64,000 bases of DNA from Taudactylus pleione (GCA_031769625.1 JAUIMM010000040.1:11100501-11164500); one strand, 5' to 3'; shown: positions 44,394 to 56,045, counted from the stretch's first letter. Notes: generated from the sequence alone by a model not told the origin. Program-made: numbers and translations.

Positions 44394-44630
44394 CTCGGAC
44401 CCATCTTTGGCCTCGGACCCGTCTTTGGCCTCGGACCCCTCTTCGGCCTCGGACCCCTCTTCGGCCTCGGACCCCTCTTCGGCCTCGGACCCCTCTTCGG
44501 CCTCGGACCCCTCTTCGGCCTTGGACCCGTCTTCCGCCTCGGACCCGTCTTCCGCCTCGGACCCGTCTTCCGCCTCGGACCCGTCTTCCACCTCGGACCC
44601 GTCTTCTGCCTCAGACCCATCTTTGGCCTT
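44394..44630. repeat. 18-bp minisatellite encoding (EDGSEA)n
   Basis: Thirteen 18-bp units based on GGCCTCGGACCCGTCTTC (plus strand). On the minus strand they encode EDGSEA, EEGSEA and KDGSEA hexapeptides. Substitution classes are clustered (five EEGSEA together, two KDGSEA together), a sign of local expansion. Confidence 0.95.
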
Positions 44631-44885
44631 GGACTAATCTATAGACTGGGTAGAAAGACCTGTGCTACAGCAAGAACTCTCCTCTTCTGCAACCTCACTA
44701 AGTACTTGAACATTTGATTCAGTGGATACATTCTGTTCTAGAATGACTTGCTGTTTAAAGTGAGTTTTTTTGAAAAACTGTAAAATTGCTTTCTTCTTTT
44801 TAAGCTTTTCCTCTTCTTCTTGGCGCTCTTTCCTTTCCTTCCGTTTCAGTGAACCAGACTTATGTTGGTACATTGTGCACTATCA

Positions 44886-45335
44886 TTTATGTTCTTATGC
44901 AAGCACAAGTATTAATAACTGAAATATGAAATAAATTCTAACCATAAAATACTACTGTCTAAAGTGTCACAAACAACAACATAATGAGCACAGCTGTGTG
45001 GTACTAAAAAGATGATAATTCAGTGACTTAAAACAAATGTACAGAATACAAACAAAAAAGTGAAACAAATTAAATCAAGAGCCAAAGTACTATTTTGTGT
45101 TATGCTGCAAATTATAGCAAATGTAAACTACATACAGTTTAAAGAAAAAACTATGAAGGTTAAATATCCAAGTAATATTGTGCAGCTGCCGAGTCTGCTT
45201 ATCCTCAGAGATGAAGGCTGTAGAAAAATAATGCATGGTTGCAAAACATTGGAGAGGTAACTCGGGTATGCTGTATCATCTGTAAAGGGCAAGATATTGG
45301 TCCATGCAAAAATACCTTTTCTAGAAGAAGTGTAA
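44886..45335. other. Intron or upstream part of hAT beta, no gene seen
   Basis: AT-rich sequence without recognised signals; it might contain the 5' end of hAT beta. Confidence 0.4.
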
Positions 45336-45661
45336 TAAGGCTTAAGCTGTGTACACCTATAAAAAATACTGGCAATCATGCCAATGGATGGGGCAATTAC
45401 CCTTTGCCCCGGACCAGCGGAGATTGCTGGTACACACTGAGCAATGTGATGAAATACGGAACGATACCTCATTCCGTCCTTCATTACACTGTACAGCACA
45501 GCATGCGATATAGTCCGATTGGCCGTGCAACACGACCAACCAGAAGATATTGCAGGCGACCCACGGGAGCGTGCAATCCTGCATACAGACCAGACAATTT
45601 CGATGATTTGTCGTTCCAATATGGCAAGTCATCGTATATTGTTCTGGTGTGTACCCAACCT
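45336..45661. mobile_element. MITE of the GTGTGTACAC family
   Basis: Left end AAGGCTTAAGCTGTGTACACC and right end GGTGTGTACCCAACCTT pair imperfectly. The interior is GC-rich relative to the flanks, with frequent CG. Similar ends occur at 48024-48379. Open frames on both strands across it are chance frames. Confidence 0.65.
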
Positions 45662-46607
45662 TAGAAAGCGCTCCCTGAGTTCCTTACACTACAAATAATA
45701 ACTTGTTGTCTGACTCTGCTCAATTCAGAAATCTTTTGCAGTGATGATTCTTCAGTCTTTAGATCCACTAATTCTGGAGGCCAGTCGTGGCTCCAGAAGT
45801 GGGGCTGCAGTGCAGTCCAAAATTCAAATAGGGGATCCACACCAACTACCATTCCAAATATAGCCAAACATCGCCAAGACTCACTGGCAGTTGGTCCGGC
45901 TCCCCTATTAGAATTTTGGACTGTGTTTGTAGCCCCATCTCTGCAGCCCCAACTGGTGGAGACATATTTATAAATCATTAGAATAAGTAGTAGTAGCAAA
46001 AATGTTATATGAAAGCCAGCTCCTTTCTGTCTCTCCAGCCCTGCAGTGTCTGTTCAGCCACAGGCAGCACCCTTCTGTCTCCCCAGCTCTGCTGCGTCTG
46101 TTCAGCCCCAACTAACCAACTGAGTTCTCTCCGCATCGACTGTGTACTCTCTTTGGGGAAGGTGATACTCAGCATCAGAAAACAATTTGAATAAGATTAG
46201 CTGTACATTCTCCTTATGAATACTCAGTATCAATAAACAATACTCAATTAAATATGAGCAAAATGTGTGTCATGGAATATAATTTAAAACAGAGCCTCAA
46301 AGCCAAAACAACTACTTCTCCATTATATCTACAGTATGGCATACTTGCCTGATTGCAATGGAGACTCCCCTGACTCCCTGAAGAGTCTTGCAATCTCCTT
46401 GATTGTAACTTAGCCCCATTATAAAGCTGTTATATACTTAGAAAAAAATAAATCAAATATATAGATATACATTTAAATGGTATAATCAGTGTCATTTCCC
46501 TGCATTGGTTATAAGGTACAATGATCCCTATGACTACATGCATTTTCAAATGAGGTTTGTAATGGCCACTTATCTGCGGCAGACTATGTAACTTATATGC
46601 ACTAAAT
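45662..46607. other. Intron, no gene seen
   Basis: 45775-45935 contains a loose inverted repeat (GGAGCCACG region: GTGGCTCCAGAAGTGGGGCTG against CAGCCCCAACTGG; ATTCAAATAGGGG against CCCCTATTAGAATT), probably an old foldback MITE. The rest is unassigned. Confidence 0.4.
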
Positions 46608-46811
46608 CAGGGGTTCTCAAACTCGGTCCTCAGGACCCCACACAGTTCACATATTCCAGATCACCTAGCAGGTGCACAGGTGTAGTCTTTACTCACTGAC
46701 ACATTTTAAAAAGTCCACAGGTGGAGCTCATTATTTCACATGTGATTCTGTGAGGAGAACTGGAAAACTTGCACTGTTTGGGGTCCTGAGGACCGAGTTT
46801 GAGGACATGTG
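46608..46811. mobile_element. hAT-type MITE (CAGGGGTTCTCAAACTCGG ends)
   Basis: Starts CAGGGGTTCTCAAACTCGGT, ends ACCGAGTTTGAGGACATGTG. Flanked by CACTAAAT and CACTAAAC, an 8-bp duplication with one mismatch. Same family as 10470-10640. Confidence 0.9.
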
Positions 46812-47410
46812 CACTAAACTATGAAACTTCTTTGGGGCCTCGTTTACATTTGGATGTAAATCTATAATATGACACACTTCACAAATGTAGCTCATAGGTG
46901 TTGCTTTCACAATCTACCTGAAATGCTTTTTCAAAAGTAGGCAAGTATGATATATAGAGAACACATGGATAGTCTCTTCCCATTCCAGGAGTGAGCAACT
47001 ATCTCTGAGTATAGCCATTTGCGAACAGAAATGGGAATTTAGCTTTTTCAATCCTGGAAAAGCAAGTGAGGCAGCATGTGGCTCAGTGATGTTACTGTTT
47101 GCCAGGCTACACTAAAAAAATGGCTGCCACAATGGTGTTTAGGTGATTAGTGCACGTTAACTTGTCTCAGCATGTCACATACCTGTACAAGTGATTATAT
47201 TTATTCTAAACAATTTAGGCTAAATATAATCACATGTACGTCAAATTCTGAAACCAATCATCCCATTAAATTCCAAGTCTCATGACTTAACAAAATGATG
47301 TATAGTGTTTATGTATCCAATTTAACATTTATTGATATATTGTAAAATGAGCTATGGAGGTCTCAAGAGGACAAAACTCAAACAAATAGACATATAACAT
47401 AGAGGATTAT
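46812..47410. other. Intron, no gene seen
   Basis: AT-rich; 47205-47235 has a short TAAATATAATCACATGTAC / GTGATTATATTTA inverted pair. No gene. Confidence 0.45.
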
Positions 47411-47959
47411 GGGCCTGATTCAGAGCTGAACGCTCTGACCAGAGCGCTCGCTCTGAATCAGTGCCCTCCTACCTGAAAATGGAGCGGCCTCCTGGCCGCT
47501 CGCATAGCTGTGGGTGACCACCCACAGCATATGCGAGCGGCCAAAAAGATGGTCACGATGGTCTTTGACCATCACGACCATCGGGCTTGCAACGAGACCC
47601 TGCAGTAGGGTCTCGCTGCCGCAAGCCCAGGAGTGATTTTGGCTCTATCAGAGCCAAAATCACTCCCACTGACAACATTACTGATGTTAGTGGGGCCGGC
47701 TTCAGACGGTAGGCGTTCCCATGGGAACGCCTCCGTCTGGCAGCCACACCCCCGGCATGCCCACCAAAGGGGCGTGCTGTCATTCACCATCGACAGCACG
47801 CCCCCTTTGGTGCGAGACCCTGAGCGATGTATTTCTCGTCGCTCACCTGGTCTTGCGCATGCGCACGATGGAGCTCCCTCTGTCATGCACATGCGCATTC
47901 GGCAAACATCGACCCGCTTGCGAGCGTCATTTGCTCACGAGCGGGTCTGAATGACCCCC
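47411..47959. mobile_element. Palindromic MITE M5
   Basis: GGGCCTGATTCAGAGC opens and GGTCTGAATGACCCCC closes the element; TAT flanks both sides. The interior is a chain of palindromes: GGCCGCTCGCATAGCTGTGG with its complement, GATGGTCTTTGACCATC, CGAGACCCTGCAGTAGGGTC, TTGGCTCTATCAGAGCCAA, and CACGCCCCCTTTGG opposite CCAAAGGGGCGTG. It shares several blocks with M3 but differs in others. Confidence 0.9.
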
Positions 47960-48023
47960 TATGCTCTATGGATCATAGATCACAATAATAATGAGTCTAA
48001 TATGCTGACAATATGCACTCTTA

Positions 48024-48379
48024 AGGTGCGTACACACTAGGCGACATGCTCCATGAGCAATATTGTCTAGTGTGTCCCTGGCAGGGTATGCTCAATGTCG
48101 TTCAAGACATTGAGCACACCCGCTGTACAATATCATTAACGATATCGTTCAGCACCGGCTCTCTCCCCCATTCCCCAACATGCAGCAACCTGACAATATC
48201 GTCAGATTGGCCTGCATGTTTGCCCGATGGACGACAATGACGAACGACCCGCGGAAACACGCATCGTCGTTATCATTCATCGTTTTGGTGTAAAAAATGG
48301 ACGATATAGTGAATGACTGAACGATAACTATATCGTTATCGTTCAGTCATCCACTTTATCGCCCGGTGTGTACACACCT
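48024..48379. mobile_element. MITE with GGTGTGTACACAC ends
   Basis: AGGTGCGTACACACTAG and GGTGTGTACACACCT are the ends; TTA lies on both sides (48021-48023, 48380-48382). The interior contains repeated palindromic steps such as AACGATATCGTT, ATAACTATATCGTTAT and GAACGATAAC-type motifs. PIF/Harbinger-like by target duplication; no coding capacity. Confidence 0.85.
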
Positions 48380-48895
48380 TTAGGTTAATAGCACATGCAC
48401 TAAGATACAGATCAAAAGGTCAAACTGATATTACATTTATCATGTGTCATACATAAAACTCCAGATCATTGGAGGGATTTAACGTATCAGGAACAGAAGG
48501 CAACAGTTGATAATGCTATAAACAGAATTAATGCACGGAAGACACTGATTATCATGCAATGCATTGTTGAACTTCACTATAGAAAATAGTTACTACCTAG
48601 GTCAGATAAAGAGATAAACCTGCTATGTTATGTCTGTTCCTTTTGAGTTTTTTCCTCTTGAGACCTCCATATATCATTTTACAATACAAGTTTACAATAT
48701 ACGTTTTATACATAAACACTGCACACAATTTTGGTAAGTTAGTGCCCCGGTCCCCAACCAAGAGAATATTTCTCTCCTCTTGTTAACTTACATACTCAAT
48801 TCTACTGTTCTGGGAGCACCTCCACTTTATTTATTTTGCCCATGATGGAACTAATTTTCCAGTGGAACAACTTACCTATTTTTAAGTTTATTAAA
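48380..48895. other. Intron, no gene seen
   Basis: No supported feature. Confidence 0.45.
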
Positions 48896-49430
48896 TCTGT
48901 ACCAGACAGTGCTCTGCCCTGCTGCCCAGCTCTTTTTTTCACCACTTCACTCCTCCCCCTGATTTTTTAAATCCAGCCTCTGCCCTGCTTCCCGGCCTTT
49001 TTTTTTTTTACCACTTCACTCCCCTTTCCAGTTATTAAATCCAGTATCTGCCCTGCTGCCCAGATCTTTTTTTTACCACCTCAGTCTCTACCCTGCTGCC
49101 CACCCTTTTTTTTCATGACCTCACTTTTCTCCCAGGTTATTAAATCCAGTCTCTGCCCAGCCTTTTTTTTCACCACCTCCCCCCCCCCCCCCACTGGTTA
49201 TTAAATCCAGTCTCTGAGCCATATCTTTTTTTTTTCACCACCTCACTCCCCCCGGTTATTAAAGCACTCTCTGCCCTGCTGCCCAGCCTTTTTTTTTCAC
49301 CACCTCACATTTCCCACCAAGTTATTACATCCAGTCTCTGCCCAGCCATTTTTTTCCACCACCTCACTCCCCCCCCCGGTTATTGTATCTAGTCTCTGCG
49401 CCCTGCTGCCCAGCCTTTTTTCCCACTTAT
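48896..49430. repeat. Pyrimidine-rich minisatellite, unit about 60 bp, about nine copies
   Basis: Each unit contains GTTATTAAATCCAGTCTCTG, CCCTGCTGCCCAGCC, a T run, CACCACCTCACT and a C run. Units vary in the length of the T and C runs. Strong strand asymmetry: nearly all C/T on the plus strand. Confidence 0.9.
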
Positions 49431-51065
49431 CTTTTTTCTGGTACAGAAGTAACAGAAGTGAATTAAATTAAAGTAGATTCAAATAAAAAGATGATAGTGG
49501 AAAAGGAATTACCAAGAAAGTAAACATAAAAAGGAAATTAATCAAATTCTGAGTAGTGCAAATCCATTTTGTCACTGTTGTGTGTTTTTGGATAGTTTTC
49601 AATAGTCATGTGAGAGAGCTGATTTTTATTGTTACTAGAAGCTCCAATAATCTGTATGTTAGCAGTGACAGCAGGTTTTGACACTCTAGTGGCTAAAACT
49701 TGCTAACAGATGCTAGTGCATTACACTCGTACTAGAGTAATTTCTTTTTGCTTTAGCGATAATTGTTAAGGAAATCCCACTGGAATCCTCCTCTTATCTG
49801 GAATGTACTTCTCTCCCCAGATGTACCAGTGCTGGGCTGAATTACAGATCTCAGCCAATTAACTTGGCAGATTTGTGAACTAATCATTTCACAAATTTGC
49901 TGAGAGTTTCTACTTTAGTATAGTGTCCTGTGGGGCCAATTATTGATTATTGGGAATCTGCACATGCGCAGGACCCATTCTGTGAGTGTGCAGGATGGGA
50001 CCTCCTAACACGCATGCTACTCCTTGAATGCCTCTGCCTGATTGACAGGCAGATGCATTAAAGTGATGGTGCGGGGGTGGCTGGCATTTATGGAAACAGG
50101 GCATGTCCATCCCATTTTCCAGGAGTAGCCAGCCCAGAGACTGCATGGACATATATAGCAGTCTGCTGTGCTCAGCTGGCCAGAGGCCCGACCCCATCCA
50201 CCATCGCAAACAATGACAACCAATGGTCGTGATGGTGATCCTAGCACTTTTTTTTATTCCCTCTGAGACACTTTCCCACTGACAAGTCATTCTCATAATC
50301 ATCTGCACATGTATATTTTGGAAATTTTGTTACAGTTTCTTTGGTACAGTAAGTCCACACTGTTTCCTGGGAACTGCCAACTTGTCCTCTAGAAGAGCCT
50401 TCACCTCATTGGCTAGATTGTTTTACTTAGTCTCCATAGCCTGGTTGACCTGGTATTCTCTACCTACTCATATACAGAATGTTCTCAACAACTTATGCAT
50501 GTTTGAGTTTGAGCTCCTAGAGTTTGGCATCATATTATTTGTACACATTTTTACAATTGGCCAATATCATCACACAGTTACTGTACTTTTTAGTTCAGCA
50601 TTAATCTCCAAAGTCTCCTCCAGGCCAGAGCACTGATCTCTTTATCAAAGTCAGAACTATGATCGCCTCATTGACCTGCTTCTGCTTGGTTGTGTTCTTC
50701 TGCATATTTGACAGAAATAATGTTCCCTTCAATGAGTGACTGATCCAATGTCTACTACTTATCTTGTAGAGTTATTTCCTGAAACTTGAATTCACAGAGG
50801 GGAACTCATTTCACCATTTCTGGGAACTCCACTTATCTTTTTTTATCTGTCTCTTTTTTTTTCCTACCAACCTAGTGTGAGTCTGCAATAAGCAAAGGGA
50901 TTTCTCTTTTTTCTTAAAGTACTGCTTGATGTTCAGTTAATATTACAATATTTTGATCCATTCAACATATCTTACTTGTAAGGATTCAATCAAGGAGTCT
51001 CTTTATTTTATCATAAGAGTTTTATGGGCCACTTTTCCTCTTGAGCTCTATGTTTTGCTCCTTTA
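49431..51065. other. Intron, no gene seen
   Basis: 49930-50250 has a slightly GC-richer stretch with TGCACATGCGCAGGACCC that may be a repeat. No exon or RNA gene supported. Confidence 0.45.
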
Positions 51066-51335
51066 TGCTGGGGACACATTAGATGATCCTGGATCATGGC
51101 CGATGGGACAACCAATGTAACAATACATTAGTCACCAGTACACACAGAACAATATAGCATGCGACCGCACAATATATTGTTCAGTGGACGCATCCTGGAG
51201 CATGCCGTCTCCTGCCAGATCATCACATCTGCTGTGCAGAACAGTAGATATATTGATGTCACAGACTACCAGTGCTGCCTATTGATTTTATGCTGACAGC
51301 CACAACAGTCATCACTAGCGTCGGCATTTGAACCA
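51066..51335. mobile_element. Possible decayed MITE
   Basis: TATGCTGGGGACACATTAGATGATC opens a segment with palindromic pieces (ACAATATA/TATATTGT near 51150-51180). Related in style to the GTGTGTACAC MITEs; the right end is not found. Confidence 0.35.
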
Positions 51336-52600
51336 GCACCATGCTAGGTGCAAGAGATATGATAAGCTTCTTCCCCATATGCACAACTCAGAATCACACA
51401 AAGTTTTTGATTCATGCCAATGACACTCACATGACACAACCACATGTCAGGGTGGTTCAGTGTAATTGCTTTGCCACCACCTAGTTCCCACCCTGAAATT
51501 CCCATTTAGCAGAAAAACTGATCGGCCAAGTTGCGTCTGCCTCAGAATAGGATGGACATGCAAAAAAATGCATAAAGTTACTTCTGTGCTTGCAAAAACT
51601 CACTGTTTACATATGTGAATACAGATCCGTGCAGCCCAGAGTGTCTTTTTCATGCATGCATCTTGAGTATTACCACCTATCCATTATAGCAAAAATAGGT
51701 ATAAAATGGTTTCTGTTTTGTACTTAATTTTGTATATCCTTGATAAAGTTCTCAGCTGAAACATTGTAATCGATAATAAGGAAGTTAATGATGCTAAAAA
51801 TGATATACAAGTATACACACACATACACACAGGGCACAACTTGATCTGTGTAAAATGGTGTGGGTCCCGCTGAATAGCAAGAAACTGGATGCTATAGGTT
51901 GGCATCCTTAGAAAAATCCTTTAAAAAAAATGAAATACTGGGAAACAGAAACAAAAGTCAATTTTAATCAATGACAGATAAACTTAAGAAAACTTTTTAA
52001 TGTATAAAATAGCAATATAGTCACTGGTAGAAAGTTTAAATAGTTTTACTGTATATGAAGTACTGTAGTGAAACCTAAAGAGTGAAATCCCAAGGCAACT
52101 ATATTCATTGTACTGTTGTCAGTCTACTTTATTGTATTTTGATAAGCTGTCCCAACTGTAGTACAGCTAATCGCAATAGAGTAAAGATGCGTGGTGAGCT
52201 GACAACTGCACCATGGAGATGGTTGTCAAGAATGGTTGTATTGTAAGACAGAAATACACAGGAATACAGGGAAATTAAATCTAGATTGTTGCTGAGAAAC
52301 TTTTAAAACTATAAGTTTTTTAAGAATGTAGAACTGAAAAAATGTTTTCTAACGTTTAATGTTTTCTAATTATTAAGGCTTGTAGTGTTTTGTACATTAG
52401 AAGGAGTTAGGAGGTCCTTTTATAATACATATATAACTAATCCTTAGATGCAGGTACACTCATCCATTTGTCATGTTGTATGCATTAATATGACTATAAA
52501 TATATAAATATATATATATATTTATATATATACCAATGCATGTACCCAGCACTCCAAAGGTGGTGAAGAGAATTATTTTGCTATGGTGCCTTCCCAGGCA
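51336..52600. other. Intron, no gene seen
   Basis: AT-rich with short CA and TA repeats (51817-51835, 52497-52530). No supported gene. Confidence 0.45.
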
Positions 52601-52681
52601 CAAAAAGGCGGCACTCAATAGACTTGTCTTTCCGAGATAAAATGGTCCTTTATTGCATGTTAGCACACATGTTTGTTCAAT

Positions 52682-52706
52682 GTTTCAGGGTTTCCCCCTT
52701 CGTCAG
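52682..52706 (-). ncRNA. Hammerhead-like motif, left end of PLE-2
   Basis: The minus strand reads CTGACGA, then AGGG-GGAAA-CCCT, then GAAAC: the conserved C-box, a perfect 4-bp stem II and the GAAA box of a hammerhead ribozyme. Stems I and III and the cleavage site were not demonstrated. Confidence 0.6.
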
Positions 52707-52930
52707 GGACAATCAGCATATTCACAAACAATGAAATAAACAGACATATATAACCAAAACAATTAACCCAAACATTTTTAAGTGTTAAATTGGGCTGCTA
52801 ATGCTATCGTTGTTTAAGATGTGTAACCTGTAGGACCTTACATATAGGGAATTCTTTTAGTCATCCCAATACGGATAAGAGATAGAAAATTAATCATGCA
52901 CTCACTTGCTCTACAACTTATATAATATAC

Positions 52931-53224
52931 ATGTTAACTTGTCCCTGCGGCCTGTCATATGTGGGAAAAACCCATATACAGTTTAAAGAACGGATGGCCC
53001 TCAATCATGTCACCATACAACAGACCTTAGAGAGTGGCTTTAGTGAACAGCCAGTGACTCGCCACTGTGCATTATTTAAACACAGTGTGGCATCTATGAG
53101 AGTCATATTATTTGACCATGTACCTCCCTTACTTAGAGGAGGAAATAGAAATAAAATACTCAAGCAAAAAGAAACCAAGTGGATCTTTGTTCATGACACC
53201 ATTTCCCCTAGGGGATTAAATTAA
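52931..53224 (+). pseudogene. PLE-2 GIY-YIG endonuclease fragment
   Basis: The 97-residue open frame starts at the zinc-like CPCG motif: LTCPCGLSYVGKTHIQFKER, then TRHCALFKHS, PPLLRGGNRNKILKQKETKW and TISPRGLN. It corresponds to the C-terminal end of PLE proteins, as in PLE-1 (26200-26520). The fragment is open, but lacks the reverse transcriptase and a natural start, so it is a 5'-truncated remnant. Confidence 0.85.
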
Positions 53225-53731
53225 TCCTTGGGATTACAATGTTTCTTGTGAAAATCTGAGGTGGTATATTGAATAGTAGTTATATGTAATGGAGATCCAT
53301 TATATATTATACCTTTAAGTCGCTTACCACATTTTTTAGTATTGCTGCATTCTGTTGAAGAGAGCTAGTTATTTTTATTAACTTGTTCTTAAATATTTTG
53401 TTTGTATATATACTTTTAATTACTATTCTGTGAATTTTTCATCAGTTTAATTTTTATGTTAATATGTACTAATAGGGGTTTATTGTTTCCCCATCATTAA
53501 AGTATATGTATATATCATTATGTTGTTCAAGTGGTTGCTTAGTAACCACTAGAGGCTGTGATGCACCCTGACAGGTGCAGTTTGGTGACGTCATGTGGCC
53601 GTCGACGCTGGCACATGGCATGCGGCTACGGTTGCTGCGGGCTGGCATCGGGCAGGATGAGTGCATCAAACTTAATTATTTTGGTTATATATGTCTGTTT
53701 ATTTCAATGTTTGTGTATATGCTGATTGTCC

Positions 53732-53756
53732 CTGACGAAAGGGGAAACCCCGAAAC
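53732..53756 (+). ncRNA. Hammerhead-like motif, right end of PLE-2
   Basis: The plus strand reads CTGACGA, AA, GGGG-AAA-CCCC, GAAAC. It is the same core as at 52682-52706 in inverted orientation, but with the stem II sequence altered on both strands of the stem, so pairing is kept. Confidence 0.6.
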
Positions 53757-53839
53757 ATTAAACAAACGTGTGCTAACATGTAATAAAGGACCGTTTTATC
53801 TTGGAGAATCAAGTCTGTTGAGTGCCTCCTTTTGCTGAT

Positions 53840-53840
<1 letters not shown>

Positions 53841-53871
<31 letters not shown>

Positions 53872-53926
53872 CACACACATATATATATATATATAATATA
53901 TATATATATATATAAATATACACACA
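53841..53926. repeat. (TA)n/(CA)n microsatellite at Tc1-3 left end
   Basis: TA runs with ACACACAC blocks, running directly into the Tc1-3 terminal repeat. Confidence 0.95.
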
Positions 53927-55510
53927 CAGTGAGTAAAATAAGTATTGAACACATCAACATTTTTCTCAGTAAATATTTTTGTAATGGGGCTATTGTAATT
54001 AAATTTTCACCAAATGTCAGCAACAACCCATGCAATCAACATCAACACATGCAAAGAAATCAAACCATAGATGTGTAATAATGTGAAATGACACAGGGAA
54101 AAAGTATTGAACACGCTTACTGAAATGTATTTAATACTTCGTATAAAGGCCTTTGTTGGTAATGACAGCTTCAAGACGCCTCCTGTATGGAAAAACTAGT
54201 CACATGTATTGCCCATTTTAACCCATTCTTTTACACAGTCTTCAAATCTTTAAGGATCCGTGGGCCTCTTCTATGAACTCTGATCTTTAGTTCTTTCCAT
54301 AGATTTTCAATTAGATTCAAGTCAGGTGATTGGCTGGGCCATTCAAGCAGCTTTATTTTCTTTCTCTGAAACCAATTGAGAGTGTTCTTGGCTGTGTGTT
54401 GAGATCATTGTCTTGCTGAAATGTCCACCTTCATTTCATCTTCAGCATCCTGGTAGATGGCAGCAGATTTTTATCAAGAATGTTTTGTTACATTTTTCCA
54501 TTCATCCTTCCTTCAATGACATGAAGTATGCCAGTACCGTATGCTGAAAAACAGACCCCCACCATGATGTTCCCACCTCCAAACTTCACTGTTGGCATGG
54601 TGTTTTTGGGGTGATGTGCAGTGCCATTTCTCCTCCAAACATGGTGTGTATTATGGCATCCAAAGAGTTCAATTTTGGTCTCATCTGACCAGACTATATT
54701 CTCTCAGTATTTCACAAGCTTGTCCAAAAGTTGTGTAGCAAACTTTAAACAAGCTTCAACATGCTTTTTCTTCAGCAATGGAGTCTTGCGTGGTGAGCGT
54801 GCATACAGGCCATGGCGGTTGAGTGCATTACTTATTGTTTTATTTGAAACAATTGTACCTGCTAAATCCAGGTATTTCTGAAGCTCTCCACAAGTGGTCC
54901 TTGGCCCTTGGACAACTCTTCTGATAATTCTTTTCACTCCTCTGTCAGAAATCTTGCAAGGACCACTTGGTCATGGACGGTTTATGGTGAAATTATGTTC
55001 TTTCCACTTATGGCACCAACAGTGCTCACTGGAACATTCAGAAGTTTAGAAATCCTTCTGTAACCAATGCCATCAGTATGTTTTGCAACAATAAAGTTGC
55101 AAAGGTCTTGAGAGAGCTCTTTGCTTTACCCATCATGAGATGTTTCTTCTGTGACACTTTGCTAATGGGACACCTTTTTATAGGCCATCAGTTGGGACTG
55201 AACCAGCTTATATTAATTTGCACTGGCAAGGGGCAGGATTGCTTTCTAATTACTGATAGATTTCAGCTGGTGTCTTGGCTTTCCATGCCTTTTTGCACCC
55301 CCCTTTCTTCATGTGTACAATACTTTTTCCTTGTGTCATTTCACATTATTACACATAACTTAATTTATGGGCATCTATGGTTTGATTTCGTTGCACGTGT
55401 GGATTGCATGGGTTTGCTGACATTTGGTGAAAATGTCATTACAATAGCCCCATTATAAATATATTTACTGAGAAAAATGTTGATATGTTCAATACTTATC
55501 TTACCCACTG
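53927..55510 (-). mobile_element. Tc1/mariner-type transposon Tc1-3, full-length ends, decayed coding region
   Basis: CAGTGAGTAAAATAAGTATT and AATACTTATCTTACCCACTG are the ends of inverted repeats of about 190-200 bp (shared GAACA-ATCAACATTTTTCTCAG, GGGGCTATTGTAAT, TTTTCACCAAATGTCAGCAA). TA follows the right end. The coding strand is minus. Different family from Tc1-1. Confidence 0.9.
54230..55130 (-). pseudogene. Tc1-3 transposase pseudogene
   Basis: The clearest block (54704-54937, minus) reads MKRIIRRVVQGPRTTCGELQ, NKTISNALNRHGLYARSPRK and PLLKKKHVEACLKFATQLLD, a Tc1 helix-turn-helix and linker. Farther down, the minus strand gives pieces of the catalytic core (KLLEWPSH near 54335; [12 protein letters not shown] near 54580) with many stops. 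The remaining segments are frameshifted. Confidence 0.75.
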
Positions 55511-56040
55511 TATATAGTGAAAAAAAGGGCAGGTTGAAAGCCTTCAGTGCAATAAATGTATCAAAAATGGAAACCTTGTTGTAAAGTCCAATGTACTTTA
55601 GGGTTTTCCACTGTCCCTGTAGGAATTCTTAAAAAATCTTCATATGGTACTCCCATGTTGAACATACAGTATATAGGTAAACAGGAGAAGAGAAAACAAA
55701 ATAGTGTAATACTGATAAATAAATCTGTGCTTGCATACAAAAACCAGTGACCAACTAAAAAAAAATATATATTTTTTTTTATACACTGTCGTGAGTGTGA
55801 AAAGCACACAACATGTGCCTTTAGGTGACCTGCACCAAGAAGTGAATTCAAAAGGAATTTATAATGCTCGTACCAACGTTAGTTTGATCATTCTCATGTA
55901 CACTGCAGCATCTCCCACAGATGTTTTCCTCATGCCAGAGGTACATAAGCATGCAGGGAGATATAAAAGAAACAGCCTCCAATTGTGTGGTATTTATATT
56001 TTAATCCAAAAGAATGTAAACACCCCCTTTGCTGCTACCT
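55511..56040. other. Intron, no gene seen
   Basis: No recognised gene or repeat boundary; 55760-55785 is T/A-rich. Confidence 0.45.
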
Positions 56041-56045
56041 TATAG

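Larger units (their letters stand above)
41660..44885 (-). pseudogene. hAT transposase pseudogene of the TTF/ZMYM1-like type (hAT beta)
   Basis: In minus orientation: a Lys-rich N-terminus (MYQHKSGSLKRKERKERQEE, 44873), FFKK, a stop at 44634-44636, then 13 EDGSEA-type hexapeptides (44630-44394), the segment KDPALWPDIV, a TTF-type zinc-finger region (44180-43900: RYWLRWSNVKQSLYCSTCFA, FGPSKISWHKL, GHDKSMQH), DUF4371-like RGQAYDNRAN (43420), and the C-terminal dimerisation part with FTCLSLSVAEGERSCSKVMV (41740). Related proteins are annotated in vertebrates as zinc finger MYM-type 1-like and are hAT derivatives. Several frameshifts and stops and the M4 insertion show it is dead. Element ends were not identified. 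Confidence 0.8.
52601..53840 (+). mobile_element. Penelope-like element PLE-2, 5'-truncated, between inverted terminal segments
   Basis: The GIY-YIG endonuclease segment (52931-53224) and 3' region are followed by a terminal segment (53672-53840). An inverted copy of that terminal segment (52601-52766) lies upstream. The two share, as reverse complements, ATATGCTGATTGTCCCTGACG, the GAAACATT box and GTGTGCTAACATG, GGACC-TTTTATCT. Inverted terminal repeats are typical of truncated Penelope insertions. No reverse transcriptase remains. Confidence 0.85.

Noticed and set aside
44324..44717. Plus-strand frames encoding GLGPVF and SASDPS repeats
   Set aside because: Shadows of the 18-bp minisatellite; the minus-strand EDGSEA frame is the one aligned with transposase blocks on both sides.
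45128..45664. Long open frames on both strands
   Set aside because: Overlap a GC-rich MITE; no domain or conserved motif, and opposite-strand openness is compositional.
49930..50308. Possible gene on the minus strand (122 codons)
   Set aside because: No recognisable domain; a Cys/Trp-rich chance frame in a slightly GC-rich intron segment.
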